From: Stieleria maiorica
GTDB lineage: Bacteria; Planctomycetota; Planctomycetia; Pirellulales; Pirellulaceae
Assembly (NCBI RefSeq): GCF_008035925.1
Contig: NZ_CP036264.1
Span: 6,233,641 to 6,297,640 of the forward strand
Reading direction: 5' to 3'
Length of the DNA: 64,000 nt
Positions 56,707 through 64,000 of this stretch are shown piece by piece. The notes under the pieces were generated by a model. It made no database searches, had not been told where the DNA came from, and saw only the letters and a program-made list of their open reading frames with translations. How positions within the stretch are numbered: the first letter of the stretch is position 1; the number at the start of each line of letters is the position of its first letter. A program made the position numbers and the translations under genes.

Positions 56707-58020
56707 ATGACATCCACCCTCCGCACCTCCGTCGGCGTTGTCCATGCACTCGCACTGACCGTCGCCTTTGCCCTCAACCAATCCGGTCCGTCGCGTGCGG
56801 CCGATTGGACCGTTCCGGTCGCGGGCAATGCGTATCAAACGGCGAATCATTCCGGCGGCAGGGGATTGCGTCGCGGTGGTACGCTCGGCTTGTCGAATCC
56901 CGAGGACGTCTATTCGGTCTTCTTCCGCGTGGATCGACCCGCCGTGATGAAGATCGCAGTGCAAGCACGCGCCGCTGATGGTGCCAGTACGTTGGTCACA
57001 CGCGTCGGCGATGACGTTTTTCGCACGAGCATCGAGACGGCGAAAAACGCTTCATGCCTGATCGGGCGAATCAAAGCGGACAAAGCGGGATACGTCCGTG
57101 TCGACCTGCAAGCGGATCGTAAGCAGGATGAAGGCAGGATTGAAATCAGTGACTTGCTGGTCACCTCCGACACCGACGGCTTGTCATTGGACTTTGTGAA
57201 AACGAACGCAGGCAACATGTTCTATTGGGGACGCCGCGGTCCATCGGTGCATCTGCGCTATGAAGTCCCCCGCGACCGGCCGTTGCAATATGCCTACAGC
57301 GAACTGACGGTCCCGGTGGGGCAAGATCCGATCGGATCTTATTTCATGGCCAACGGGTTCGGCGAAGGCTACTTTGGGATCCAAGTCAATGGTCCCGAAG
57401 AGCGACGTGTGCTGTTTTCGGTGTGGAGTCCATTCAAAACAGACAACCCGCGTGAGATCCCCGCGGACCAACAAATCGTGATGCTCGCCAAGGGCCCCGA
57501 CGTGCGAGTCGGCGAGTTCGGCAACGAGGGTTCTGGCGGACAGAGCTTTCTGGTTTATCCCTGGAAAGCCGGGACGACCTACCGTTTTCTGACCGAGGTG
57601 CGACCGGACGAAATGGGAAACACAATCTACACGTCCTGGTTCGGCGACAAGTCCCAACAGACGTGGCGTTTGATCGCGAGTTTTCGTCGCCCCAAAACAG
57701 ACACGCACCTGACAGGTTTTCATTGCTTCCTGGAAAACTTTTCGCCCAGCCACGGCCACATCGGTCGGCGGGCGGCCTATGGGAACGTTTGGGTGCGAGA
57801 CGTCAGCGGCCAGTGGCACCAGTGCACGCGGGCGCGGTTTTCAGTCGACGCGACCGGCGGCGGTCGTCATCGACTGGACTTCACCGGCGGCGCCGACGGC
57901 AACCAGTTCTTTCTGCGCAATTGCGGCTTCTTTGACGAAACCGGTCGCCCGGGCGAAACGTTTACGCGACAGTCGACGGACGATGACCGGCCGGAAATTG
58001 ACTTTGATACGCTGCCGTGA
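56707..58020 (+). CDS. Secreted DUF5077/DUF3472 protein
   Basis: The frame opens at 56650; the ATG at 56707 (MTSTLRTSVG) precedes a hydrophobic stretch, and export is likely. The protein has 437 residues. The N-terminal part (about 30-150, VPVAGNAYQTANHSGGRGL, VYSVFFRVDRP) resembles the DUF5077 beta-sandwich. The C-terminal part (YAYSELTVPVGQDPIGSYFM, GEGYFGIQVNGPEERRVLF, TGFHCFLENFSPSHGHIGRR) fits DUF3472. This pair of domains is typical of secreted carbohydrate-related proteins in Planctomycetes and Bacteroidota; no catalytic activity is established. Its 3' side runs into a tandem repeat. Confidence 0.75.
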   Translation: MTSTLRTSVGVVHALALTVAFALNQSGPSRAADWTVPVAGNAYQTANHSGGRGLRRGGTLGLSNPEDVYSVFFRVDRPAVMKIAVQARAADGASTLVTRVGDDVFRTSIETAKNASCLIGRIKADKAGYVRVDLQADRKQDEGRIEISDLLVTSDTDGLSLDFVKTNAGNMFYWGRRGPSVHLRYEVPRDRPLQYAYSELTVPVGQDPIGSYFMANGFGEGYFGIQVNGPEERRVLFSVWSPFKTDNPREIPADQQIVMLAKGPDVRVGEFGNEGSGGQSFLVYPWKAGTTYRFLTEVRPDEMGNTIYTSWFGDKSQQTWRLIASFRRPKTDTHLTGFHCFLENFSPSHGHIGRRAAYGNVWVRDVSGQWHQCTRARFSVDATGGGRHRLDFTGGADGNQFFLRNCGFFDETGRPGETFTRQSTDDDRPEIDFDTLP

Positions 58021-58063
58021 ATTTGAGTACGACGGCCCTTCCGGGCGGTCGTCCGGAGGACTC

Positions 58064-58176
58064 CATGCGACGACCCGGAAGGGACGTCGTACAATTCGGC
58101 GCGACGCCCCGGAAGGGGACGTCGTACAATTCGGCGCGACGCCCCGGAAGGGACGTCGTACAGGTTTGACGGGGCG
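58064..58176. repeat. Tandem array of GACGxCCCGGAAGGG-type hairpins
   Basis: Three successive units (from about 58068, 58100 and 58136) read GCGACG(A/C)CCCGGAAGGG with ACGTCGTACAATTCG between them, about 32-37 bases each. A half-unit of the opposite orientation precedes them (GACGGCCCTTCCGGGC near 58031). It is the same family as the hairpin at 45684-45703. Confidence 0.7.
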
Positions 58177-58179
58177 TCG

Positions 58180-59163
58180 TTACGACTTCACGCCGATGTT
58201 GATGTAGGCATGGACGTGGGGTGCGCCGCGGAAGTGCCAAACCAACGACGGGCCTTCGACGCGCCAGATGTCCCAGACTTTGTCGTCGTCCAAGTCCTCT
58301 TGCTGGTAGAACGCCATGTGCAGCTGATCCAGCCCGCCGCTTTCTTTCAGAATCGCCATCACCTCGTCGACGTCCGCTTCACGGTACGGCGCCAACAGAA
58401 CTTTCAACGTCGATTCGACGAGTTCCTTTTGATCGTTGGCGAGCTGGCCGACCGCGATGCCGGGGAAACGCCCACCGGAGCCTTGCAGCTGAACGGCGGT
58501 TTCGCTGGGCGCTTTCTTCAGCAGTGCCGACTCCCGTTGGCCGGGGTCGAGAGCCTGGAAGACTTCGTTGGTCTTCTGGGTCTGATAGAAGAACAAGTTG
58601 TCGGAAGGGTTTTCTTCGCCGTGTCCATAGACGATCGGTCCGCCGAAAGCCGCCTTGTCGACTCGGTTTCCGTCGGCACGCATCGTCAGGTGGCGACCGG
58701 TCATTTCGAATTGGAATTGATCGGTACCGGGTTCTCCGAAGATCGCGACGCTGTAGTTTTCCATCCCGCCGTCGTCTTCGTCCATCTGTTGGATCAGTCG
58801 CTCGTAGCCGTCCTTGGACGTGATGTTACGGACGACCTGGTCGATCAGTGTTCGTTGTTTGTCGGAGAACAGGTCGTCTCCGATGACCGCGCTGGTGACG
58901 TGCCAGTTCGCATTGATGCGGCGACGGTCTTTGTGGTCAAAGGGCCGCCAAATCGCTTTCTTCTGTTTGTCTGAAAGCGAAGTGTAGAGTTCGGCAACCA
59001 CCGTTTCGGCGGATGTTGCCGACGACTCGGCGGCATGAGCAAACCGTGGATCGAACAGCCCCGACGTCGCCACTCCGGCGGCCACGGCGCCTCCAAGTTT
59101 GACGAAATCTCGTCGGGCAACACGCTGTCCTTGGGGAAGCATCTCGGGACGGTTCATGTTCAT
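58180..59163 (-). CDS. Tat-exported DUF3500 protein
   Basis: The frame opens at 59337, but ATG 59163 or 59157 fits best, giving 327 or 325 residues. The start carries a twin-arginine signal (ARRDFVKLGGAVAAG) with cleavage near FAHA-A. The body fits DUF3500: AETVVAELYTSLSDKQKKAIW, WHVTSAVIGDDLFSDKQR, QFQFEMTGRHLTMRADGN, FGGPIVYGHG and LDDDKVWDIWRVEGPSLVWH. DUF3500 proteins are exported and of unknown activity. Tat use suggests that a cofactor or a folded state is needed before export. Confidence 0.8.
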   Translation of the reverse strand: MNMNRPEMLPQGQRVARRDFVKLGGAVAAGVATSGLFDPRFAHAAESSATSAETVVAELYTSLSDKQKKAIWRPFDHKDRRRINANWHVTSAVIGDDLFSDKQRTLIDQVVRNITSKDGYERLIQQMDEDDGGMENYSVAIFGEPGTDQFQFEMTGRHLTMRADGNRVDKAAFGGPIVYGHGEENPSDNLFFYQTQKTNEVFQALDPGQRESALLKKAPSETAVQLQGSGGRFPGIAVGQLANDQKELVESTLKVLLAPYREADVDEVMAILKESGGLDQLHMAFYQQEDLDDDKVWDIWRVEGPSLVWHFRGAPHVHAYINIGVKS

Positions 59164-59334
59164 CTTTGTGCTCACAAAAGATTGGGGGGAAGGTCCTGGC
59201 GGGAGCCGTCGAGCGGGCGACGGGGATGAGAGTAGTTTACCAATTTGCGCGGCGCGGCGTACGAATTCTGGTTGCTTTTGGGGAGGGGTAAAGGTGGAAA
59301 CCCCCATCCAATCGATCGAGCGCATATTCCTACC

Positions 59335-59427
59335 CAAAAAATCTTCTTACCTCTCCACCCGGCCATGGCTTGGCATGCCGGTGGGAGTTTGGAGAGGGAT
59401 GGCAGAATGATTCAGGGCAGAATGATG
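59335..59427. repeat. Dispersed repeat, second copy of the 20.7-kb element
   Basis: AAATCTTCTTACCTC (from 59338) and, 60 bases later, GGCAGAATGATTCAGGGCAG within 59397-59427 repeat the two modules at 20726-20741 and 20807-20837 in the same order and orientation. The spacer between them is not conserved. Confidence 0.6.
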
Positions 59428-59463
59428 CGGGGGGCGGGGCTGGCATCAGACATCTGTTCACTG

Positions 59464-61257
59464 CTAGCGGTCGCGACGCGTTAAGATCACTTGGTGCGGG
59501 CCTTGGACCTTTCCCTCAAACACCACATCGACGGCCAGCGTCAACTTTCCCGCCGGGAGTTTCAGATCGGTGGTGTGACCGCGGCGGTTTCCTGCGGCAA
59601 TCGCCAGCGTCTCGGTCAACTCTCCCGCCGTGATCGTGGCTTTGCCGCCCGGGTGGCCGCCCGAAAAAATCAATTCGATCTGATACTCTCCGGCTTCGGG
59701 GGCTTCCAGCAACCAAACGCCGTTGGAATTGCCCGCCCAGGGACGACCTTGGGTGTGACGCCAATCTTGTCGCGTCAACACGCTCTGCATCTCGTGTTCG
59801 GTCCCGATCACGATCCTGGGTGGGGCGTAGTTATCCGGTCGTGTCGAACTGACATCCTGGAACCAGGCGTCGTAGTCCTGCTTGAGTCGCCGCATGACCT
59901 CAGGATATTGATCGGCGACGTTGTTTTTCTGGCGCGGATCTTTGCTCAAATCGTAGAGCTGCAACCGGGGCTGGCCGCTGAAACTTTCCCGCCCGAAACC
60001 ACTCGGGTGAACCAGTTTCCAGGGTTCTTCATGCAAGGCGAAATGGTGGTAGGGTTGCGGCTGATCGCCCCGGTGCGTTTGCAGCACAATCTGACGCGGC
60101 GGCAAGCTGGTTGCTTGACCGGTCAGCAACGGCAGAAAGCTCCTGCCGTCAAGCTTGTGGTCGGCCGGCACGTCGACGCCGCAGGCATCCAACAAGGTGG
60201 GCAGCAGATCGATGTGTGCGCACAAGACGTCTGAACTGCGTCCGGCGTTCACCTTGGCGGGCCAGTGAAAGACCAAAGGGGACCGGATGCCGCCATCGTC
60301 GACGTGCGATTTCATGCCGCGCATGTCGCCGACGTATCGCATCGTGTTGGGACCGTTGTCGTTCAAATAGATCACGATCGTGTTTTCACGGACCCCGAGC
60401 GTGTCGAGCTTTGTAAAGAGCCGCCCGACGTTTTCGTCGATGTTGGTGATCATCGCCGCGATCCGCGCCAGTTTGTCACTTTCTTGTTCCAGACGCTTCG
60501 GATCGAGCTTGTTGATCAAGATGGGCGAAAAGTCGACCTTCAGATACTCTTCGTACAATGCTTCGGGCACGTCATGGAACGGACCGTGCGGCGCGTTGGT
60601 GGCGATGTAGGTGAAGAAGCTTTCGTCGGCTCGAACGCTTTGGTCGATGAAGTCCATCGCGGCATCAAAAAAGATGTCCGTGCAGTAACCTTCCATCGGA
60701 GTCTCTTCGCCGTTCTTGATCAACGTCGGGTCGGTGTACTTGCCTTCGGCGCCGATCGGGTCCGATGGCTGGCCGATGCCTCCACCGCGATGCACCAGAC
60801 TGTCTTGAAACCCCTGGTCCATCGCTCGCAGCGGGTAGTTGTCACCCATGTGCCATTTGCCGTAGATCCCGGTGCGATACCCAGCGTCTTTCAAAAACTC
60901 TGCGATCGTCACTTCGTCACTGTCCATCATCGCGCGGCCGATGTAGGTATCGATGCAGCGCGTTCGATAGTTGTATCGACCGGTCATCAAACAGGCTCGC
61001 GTGGGGGCGCACACGGGGCTGACGTAGAACTTGCTCAAAAAACCGCTGCGGCGATGCATGGCATCCAGTTCAGGCGTTCGGATCACCGGATTCCCCATGA
61101 ACCCGTAATCCCCGACACCTTGGTCGTCGCTCATGATGACGATCACATTGGGACGTTCCGCGGCGTCGGCACGGCCGATTGAAATCTCGGACGTCAGGAC
61201 GGCGAGACAAACAACGATTGCAGGGACAAACGGGTTTCTGTACATGAATCGGCTCAA
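59464..61257 (-). CDS. Secreted arylsulfatase
   Basis: The protein has 597 residues, with a signal peptide (about 10-32, VPAIVVCLAVLTSEISIG). Sulfatase fold: PNVIVIMSDDQGVGDYG (metal ligands Asp 44, 45), VCAPTRACLMTGR with the Cys (residue 83) that is converted to formylglycine, the second signature-type GYRTGIYGKWHMG and YLNDNGPNTM. The last about 100 residues form a beta-sandwich C-terminal domain. It cleaves sulfate esters from a polysaccharide or small sulfated molecule. Activation needs a formylglycine-generating enzyme encoded elsewhere. Neighbouring genes are also for exported carbohydrate-related proteins. Confidence 0.92.
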   Translation of the reverse strand: MSRFMYRNPFVPAIVVCLAVLTSEISIGRADAAERPNVIVIMSDDQGVGDYGFMGNPVIRTPELDAMHRRSGFLSKFYVSPVCAPTRACLMTGRYNYRTRCIDTYIGRAMMDSDEVTIAEFLKDAGYRTGIYGKWHMGDNYPLRAMDQGFQDSLVHRGGGIGQPSDPIGAEGKYTDPTLIKNGEETPMEGYCTDIFFDAAMDFIDQSVRADESFFTYIATNAPHGPFHDVPEALYEEYLKVDFSPILINKLDPKRLEQESDKLARIAAMITNIDENVGRLFTKLDTLGVRENTIVIYLNDNGPNTMRYVGDMRGMKSHVDDGGIRSPLVFHWPAKVNAGRSSDVLCAHIDLLPTLLDACGVDVPADHKLDGRSFLPLLTGQATSLPPRQIVLQTHRGDQPQPYHHFALHEEPWKLVHPSGFGRESFSGQPRLQLYDLSKDPRQKNNVADQYPEVMRRLKQDYDAWFQDVSSTRPDNYAPPRIVIGTEHEMQSVLTRQDWRHTQGRPWAGNSNGVWLLEAPEAGEYQIELIFSGGHPGGKATITAGELTETLAIAAGNRRGHTTDLKLPAGKLTLAVDVVFEGKVQGPHQVILTRRDR

Positions 61258-61454
61258 GAGCTGGGCGGTGGCGGGGGAGGGAGCGGGGAAGGCATTCGAA
61301 AAGGATTGCTGGAATCTCTGCCATGGTAAACCAGAAGGTCACGCCTTGCATGGCGTCTGGCATGCACAGCACACCATTGTCTACTACACTTTGATGGCGA
61401 CACGTTCGCCGGAGCGTGGACGACACGGGGAACCACCCTCTGGCGAAGGCAGTT

Positions 61455-61491
61455 GCATCCGTGGGTACGCTTTGCGATCCGTGGGCTGATT
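61455..61491. repeat. Third partial copy of the CATCCGTGGGTACG repeat
   Basis: GCATCCGTGGGTACGCTTTG then CGATCCGTGGGCTGATT matches the inner part of the direct repeats at 54633-54760 and 55115-55240. Confidence 0.65.
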
Positions 61492-61539
61492 TCGGTTCAC
61501 TCTCCGTCCCAACTCGACTCGATTACCGGTGAACGTCTG

Positions 61540-62775
61540 ATGAGAATCCCAATCCTTGCGTTCCTGATCGCCAGCCTCGCGTTCACCAGCGGCCCATCGT
61601 GTCAGGCCCAATCGGTTCCTTCGGCGAAGCAGTTGGAGAACTGGTTGAAGCGGTTTCCCGATGCGGATGCCGATCGCGACGGCACGCTGACGATCGAGGA
61701 AGCCAGTCGTTACCGCGAGAAACTGCGTTCGGGGGCGACCGATCGGCGCGGTGCCGGCGGTTCGCGTCAGGGGGCGCCACGCCAGTTCACGGTCAGCCCC
61801 GGCTGGGATCTTCAGCGGTTTCCCGAACACGCCGTGTGCTACTTGCCGCCCCAAGAAATCAAAGCGGTGTTTCAGCAGTCGATCGGCGGCAAACAACCCG
61901 CGGTCGTTTCGTATGAAAAGCCCGATGACGGGGCGCTGCGGATCGTCGGCACCGGCCACAGTTTCATGGCACCGGGGTATCGCACGTTTCCCGTCATTTG
62001 CAAAGCGGCCGGGATGAAGCAGCCGCTTTACACGCATACCGGTGGCGGCATCACCGGCAGCACCCGTTACAAGTGGGAACAAGAGAACGGGATCTTTGAT
62101 TTCGACGGTCGTCCCCAACCGAAACTCCTTGCGTCGATCGCCAATGCGAAATGGGATGCGATGATGTGGGGGCCGTACTTCAACGACCGCCCCGTTTATT
62201 ATTCCTGTTGGATCGACTTCTGTTTGAAATACAACCCGGAAATGAAATTCTATCTGTCCGACGCTTGGCCACAGTTGTATCAGCTCGGTACCAACCCGGA
62301 ATCGGAATCCTTTTTCACCGCGGAGATCTTTGATCGGCTCGGAGCGGAACGACGAGCGGAATACGTTCAGCAAGTGGAGGTGCTGCGCAAGCAATACCCC
62401 GACAAGGTCTTCATCCTGCCGACCTCCGATGCGATGGTGCTGGCGGCCAAGTCGTATCTGAAGGGCGAACTGCCGGGCGTCGAAGGGATTCACCGCGTGA
62501 TCGGCGGTAAGGAGCGGTCGTTGTGGCGCGACCAGTTGGGGCACATCGGACCGGGCTTCGATCGATTAGAAGGTTACGTGTTCTACGCAACGCTGTATGG
62601 AAGGTCTCCGGAATTGATCGAGGATCAGATCGCGTTCGGCGGGGACGATGCATTTCCCGGTCCAAAGCTGGACCGAAAGTTTCGCGAGATCGCATGGCAG
62701 GCGGTCATCGGTCACCCGCTATCGGGAGTCGAGGACCGCGACGGCGACCGCGTCGACGATTCACGCGGCCGCTGA
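61540..62775 (+). CDS. Secreted EF-hand protein with SGNH-hydrolase-like part
   Basis: The ATG at 61540 (MRIPILAFLIASLAFTSG) starts a signal peptide; an upstream ATG at 61453 lies in repeat sequence. The protein has 411 residues. An EF-hand-type loop (residues 43-54, DADRDGTLTIEE) lies near the N-terminus. A later part with VGTGHSFMAPGYRTFPVICK, MMWGPYFND, YYSCWIDFCLKYNPE and WRDQLGHIGPG resembles SGNH/GDSL-type hydrolases (Ser in GHSF, Asp-x-x-x-His near the end), but not closely enough to be sure. It is probably an esterase or glycan-binding protein. Confidence 0.6.
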   Translation: MRIPILAFLIASLAFTSGPSCQAQSVPSAKQLENWLKRFPDADADRDGTLTIEEASRYREKLRSGATDRRGAGGSRQGAPRQFTVSPGWDLQRFPEHAVCYLPPQEIKAVFQQSIGGKQPAVVSYEKPDDGALRIVGTGHSFMAPGYRTFPVICKAAGMKQPLYTHTGGGITGSTRYKWEQENGIFDFDGRPQPKLLASIANAKWDAMMWGPYFNDRPVYYSCWIDFCLKYNPEMKFYLSDAWPQLYQLGTNPESESFFTAEIFDRLGAERRAEYVQQVEVLRKQYPDKVFILPTSDAMVLAAKSYLKGELPGVEGIHRVIGGKERSLWRDQLGHIGPGFDRLEGYVFYATLYGRSPELIEDQIAFGGDDAFPGPKLDRKFREIAWQAVIGHPLSGVEDRDGDRVDDSRGR

Positions 62776-62824
62776 TTTTGCCAGCAGATTCTGTGGTCGC
62801 CTGAGGCCGGCGACACGACGGGCC

Positions 62825-64000
62825 TTACCGATCAACGACCGCTTCGAAAATGGCGATCTGCCCGTCGTTGCGTTTGCCTTTTTGGTTCTCGCCTCCATTG
62901 GGCCAGGAAAGGGCGATGCCGAACAATTTTCCATCGCGTTCGACGGCGCAGAATCCGTGCATGTGATGCATGTATTGCAGCCCTTCGTATTCGGCAGGCA
63001 CCAACCGCCCGACCGGTTTTCCTTCGGACACGATCAAGACGGGAGCAACACCGTTGCTGTCGGCCAACGGATTCAGCAACGGCAAGTACATTTGGTCGCC
63101 GAGAAGCGAAAGGTTGCACGGATTCGAGCGAGGTGGCAGCTGGATGAAGTTTTCCTTCGATGCACCCGGCATCCGGATCATTTCGCCATAGGTGTTGAAT
63201 CCATAAACGCGACCGTGAGCGCGCGATGCGACTTCGACGACTTCGGCTCCATTAACCCGGCTGACTTCGACACCGTGGGCGGTGGCAAAGGGGCCGCCCT
63301 GGTTCGTCTTGCCACCCCAAGCGGCGCCGGTCCACTTCCATGTTCCGTCGACAGGTTTGGCGGTCAACGCGTAATCTCCGGGAGCGTATCCGGTCACGAC
63401 GATCAACGATTGAGCTTCGGGTGCGAAGACGACATCGCAGGGAGCGAATTTTCCGCCGTCGGCGTAATACTGGTTGATCCGTTCATCATCGAATTCACCG
63501 CCCTTGGGCGATGTCAGCACAGCAAGCACTTCGCCGCGTTTTGAGATGACGACTTCGCTGGTGTTGGTGGAAGAGAACGCCCACAACGATTCGTCATTGA
63601 ACAGGAAACAATCGGCGCCGTGGGCGTTCATGCCGGCGGCAAACTTGGGGTCTTGGTTTTCCACCCGTTTCCACGCCTTCAGTTCCGCATCGAGTGCGAC
63701 CAAGCCAAAACCGCTGACAACCGTGACAATTTCGTCCGACTTCAGGTCTTGATCGGCGTTGTTGTGCAACCCTCCCTTGGCTGCGGCGATCATCTCGTCA
63801 GATTGTTTGCCGAGATCGTCGCGATGTTCCCAGCGGTAAGTGATTTCACCGATTTGGAATTTGCTGGACATCGCGGCGTCGGCTGGGTCGACTTTCGCGG
63901 TCAGCTGCGATGCCGAGTGATCGTGACTTCCGTGATCATGTCCTTCGTGAGCATCAACCGCCCCAACAAAGCAAACCGCAAGCAGCCCGATGGAGGCCAC
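62825..64000 (-). CDS. Secreted His-rich propeller-like protein, 5' end beyond window
   Basis: The frame is open to the right edge; the first codon seen is GTG, and the true start may lie a few codons outside. A signal peptide ends near VGAVDA, followed by HEGHDHGSHDHS, a likely metal-binding stretch. The rest (about 370 residues) is beta-rich with repeated blade-like segments (SGFGLVALDAELKAW, SLIVVTGYAPGDY, VYGFNTYGEMIRMPG), typical of a beta propeller. No catalytic motif was recognised. Binding of zinc or copper is suggested by the His cluster only. Confidence 0.65.
   Translation of the reverse strand: MASIGLLAVCFVGAVDAHEGHDHGSHDHSASQLTAKVDPADAAMSSKFQIGEITYRWEHRDDLGKQSDEMIAAAKGGLHNNADQDLKSDEIVTVVSGFGLVALDAELKAWKRVENQDPKFAAGMNAHGADCFLFNDESLWAFSSTNTSEVVISKRGEVLAVLTSPKGGEFDDERINQYYADGGKFAPCDVVFAPEAQSLIVVTGYAPGDYALTAKPVDGTWKWTGAAWGGKTNQGGPFATAHGVEVSRVNGAEVVEVASRAHGRVYGFNTYGEMIRMPGASKENFIQLPPRSNPCNLSLLGDQMYLPLLNPLADSNGVAPVLIVSEGKPVGRLVPAEYEGLQYMHHMHGFCAVERDGKLFGIALSWPNGGENQKGKRNDGQIAIFEAVVDR

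Overview
The window looks like a chromosomal segment of a marine-type planctomycete, most likely Pirellulaceae (Rhodopirellula/Stieleria-like). This is an inference from gene content and style, not a database match. The signs are a moderately high G+C content, long gene-poor gaps filled with small inverted-repeat elements, many large secreted proteins of unknown function, TIGR03000-like small secreted proteins, a PEP-CTERM protein, an arylsulfatase, ceramidase-type and SASA-type hydrolases, FG-GAP/VCBS and DUF3472/DUF3500-type proteins, and a type III glutamine synthetase. No rRNA, tRNA, CRISPR array, integrase or complete insertion sequence was recognised.

Layout. 1-5.3 kb: a zinc metallopeptidase (cut by the window edge) followed 9 bases later by a metallo-beta-lactamase-fold protein with a very lysine-rich tail, convergent with a polysaccharide pyruvyl transferase-like protein. 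5.4-13.4 kb: two secreted unknowns, a 1847-residue protein that combines Ig-like segments, a long coiled coil and secretin-type sequence, and a SHOCT-domain protein. 13.6-15.8 kb: a PEP-CTERM protein and two small secreted TIGR03000-like proteins. 16.1-22.1 kb: an ABC-type tripartite export operon (Cys-rich secreted protein, FtsX-type permease, Cys-containing lipoprotein, HlyD-type adaptor, ATPase, second permease). 22.4-29.0 kb: ceramidase-like and SASA hydrolases, a 1099-residue secreted unknown and an FKBP lipoprotein. 29.2-34.9 kb: a sensing block made of a peptide-binding protein translationally coupled to a chemoreceptor, convergent with a PAS-PAS histidine kinase. 34.9-36.8 kb: a C45-like Ntn hydrolase.

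37.0-43.9 kb is a cation-handling block: a bacterioferritin lacking the heme methionine, divergent from a P2-type ATPase, a small coiled-coil protein, a membrane-anchored TrkA-C-like protein and two overlapping CNNM/CorC-type proteins. 44.1-54.4 kb holds a conserved cytoplasmic unknown, a secreted coiled-coil protein, glutamine synthetase III with a clear terminator, a membrane-anchored MutS-like ATPase, a GT-C-like membrane protein and an EamA transporter. 55.3-64.0 kb is an extracytoplasmic carbohydrate/sulfate-ester block: FG-GAP protein, DUF5077/DUF3472 protein, Tat-exported DUF3500 protein, sulfatase, EF-hand SGNH-like protein, and a His-rich secreted protein cut by the window edge.

The most distinctive features are the secretin-like giant protein with an internal A+T-richer segment, the metallopeptidase/MBL pair, the binding protein-chemoreceptor coupling, the orphan TrkA-C protein in the cation block, and at least seven families of short non-coding repeat elements. 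Several of these elements have perfect terminal inverted repeats, and they are concentrated at 33.1, 45.6, 46.5 and 54.6-55.2 kb.
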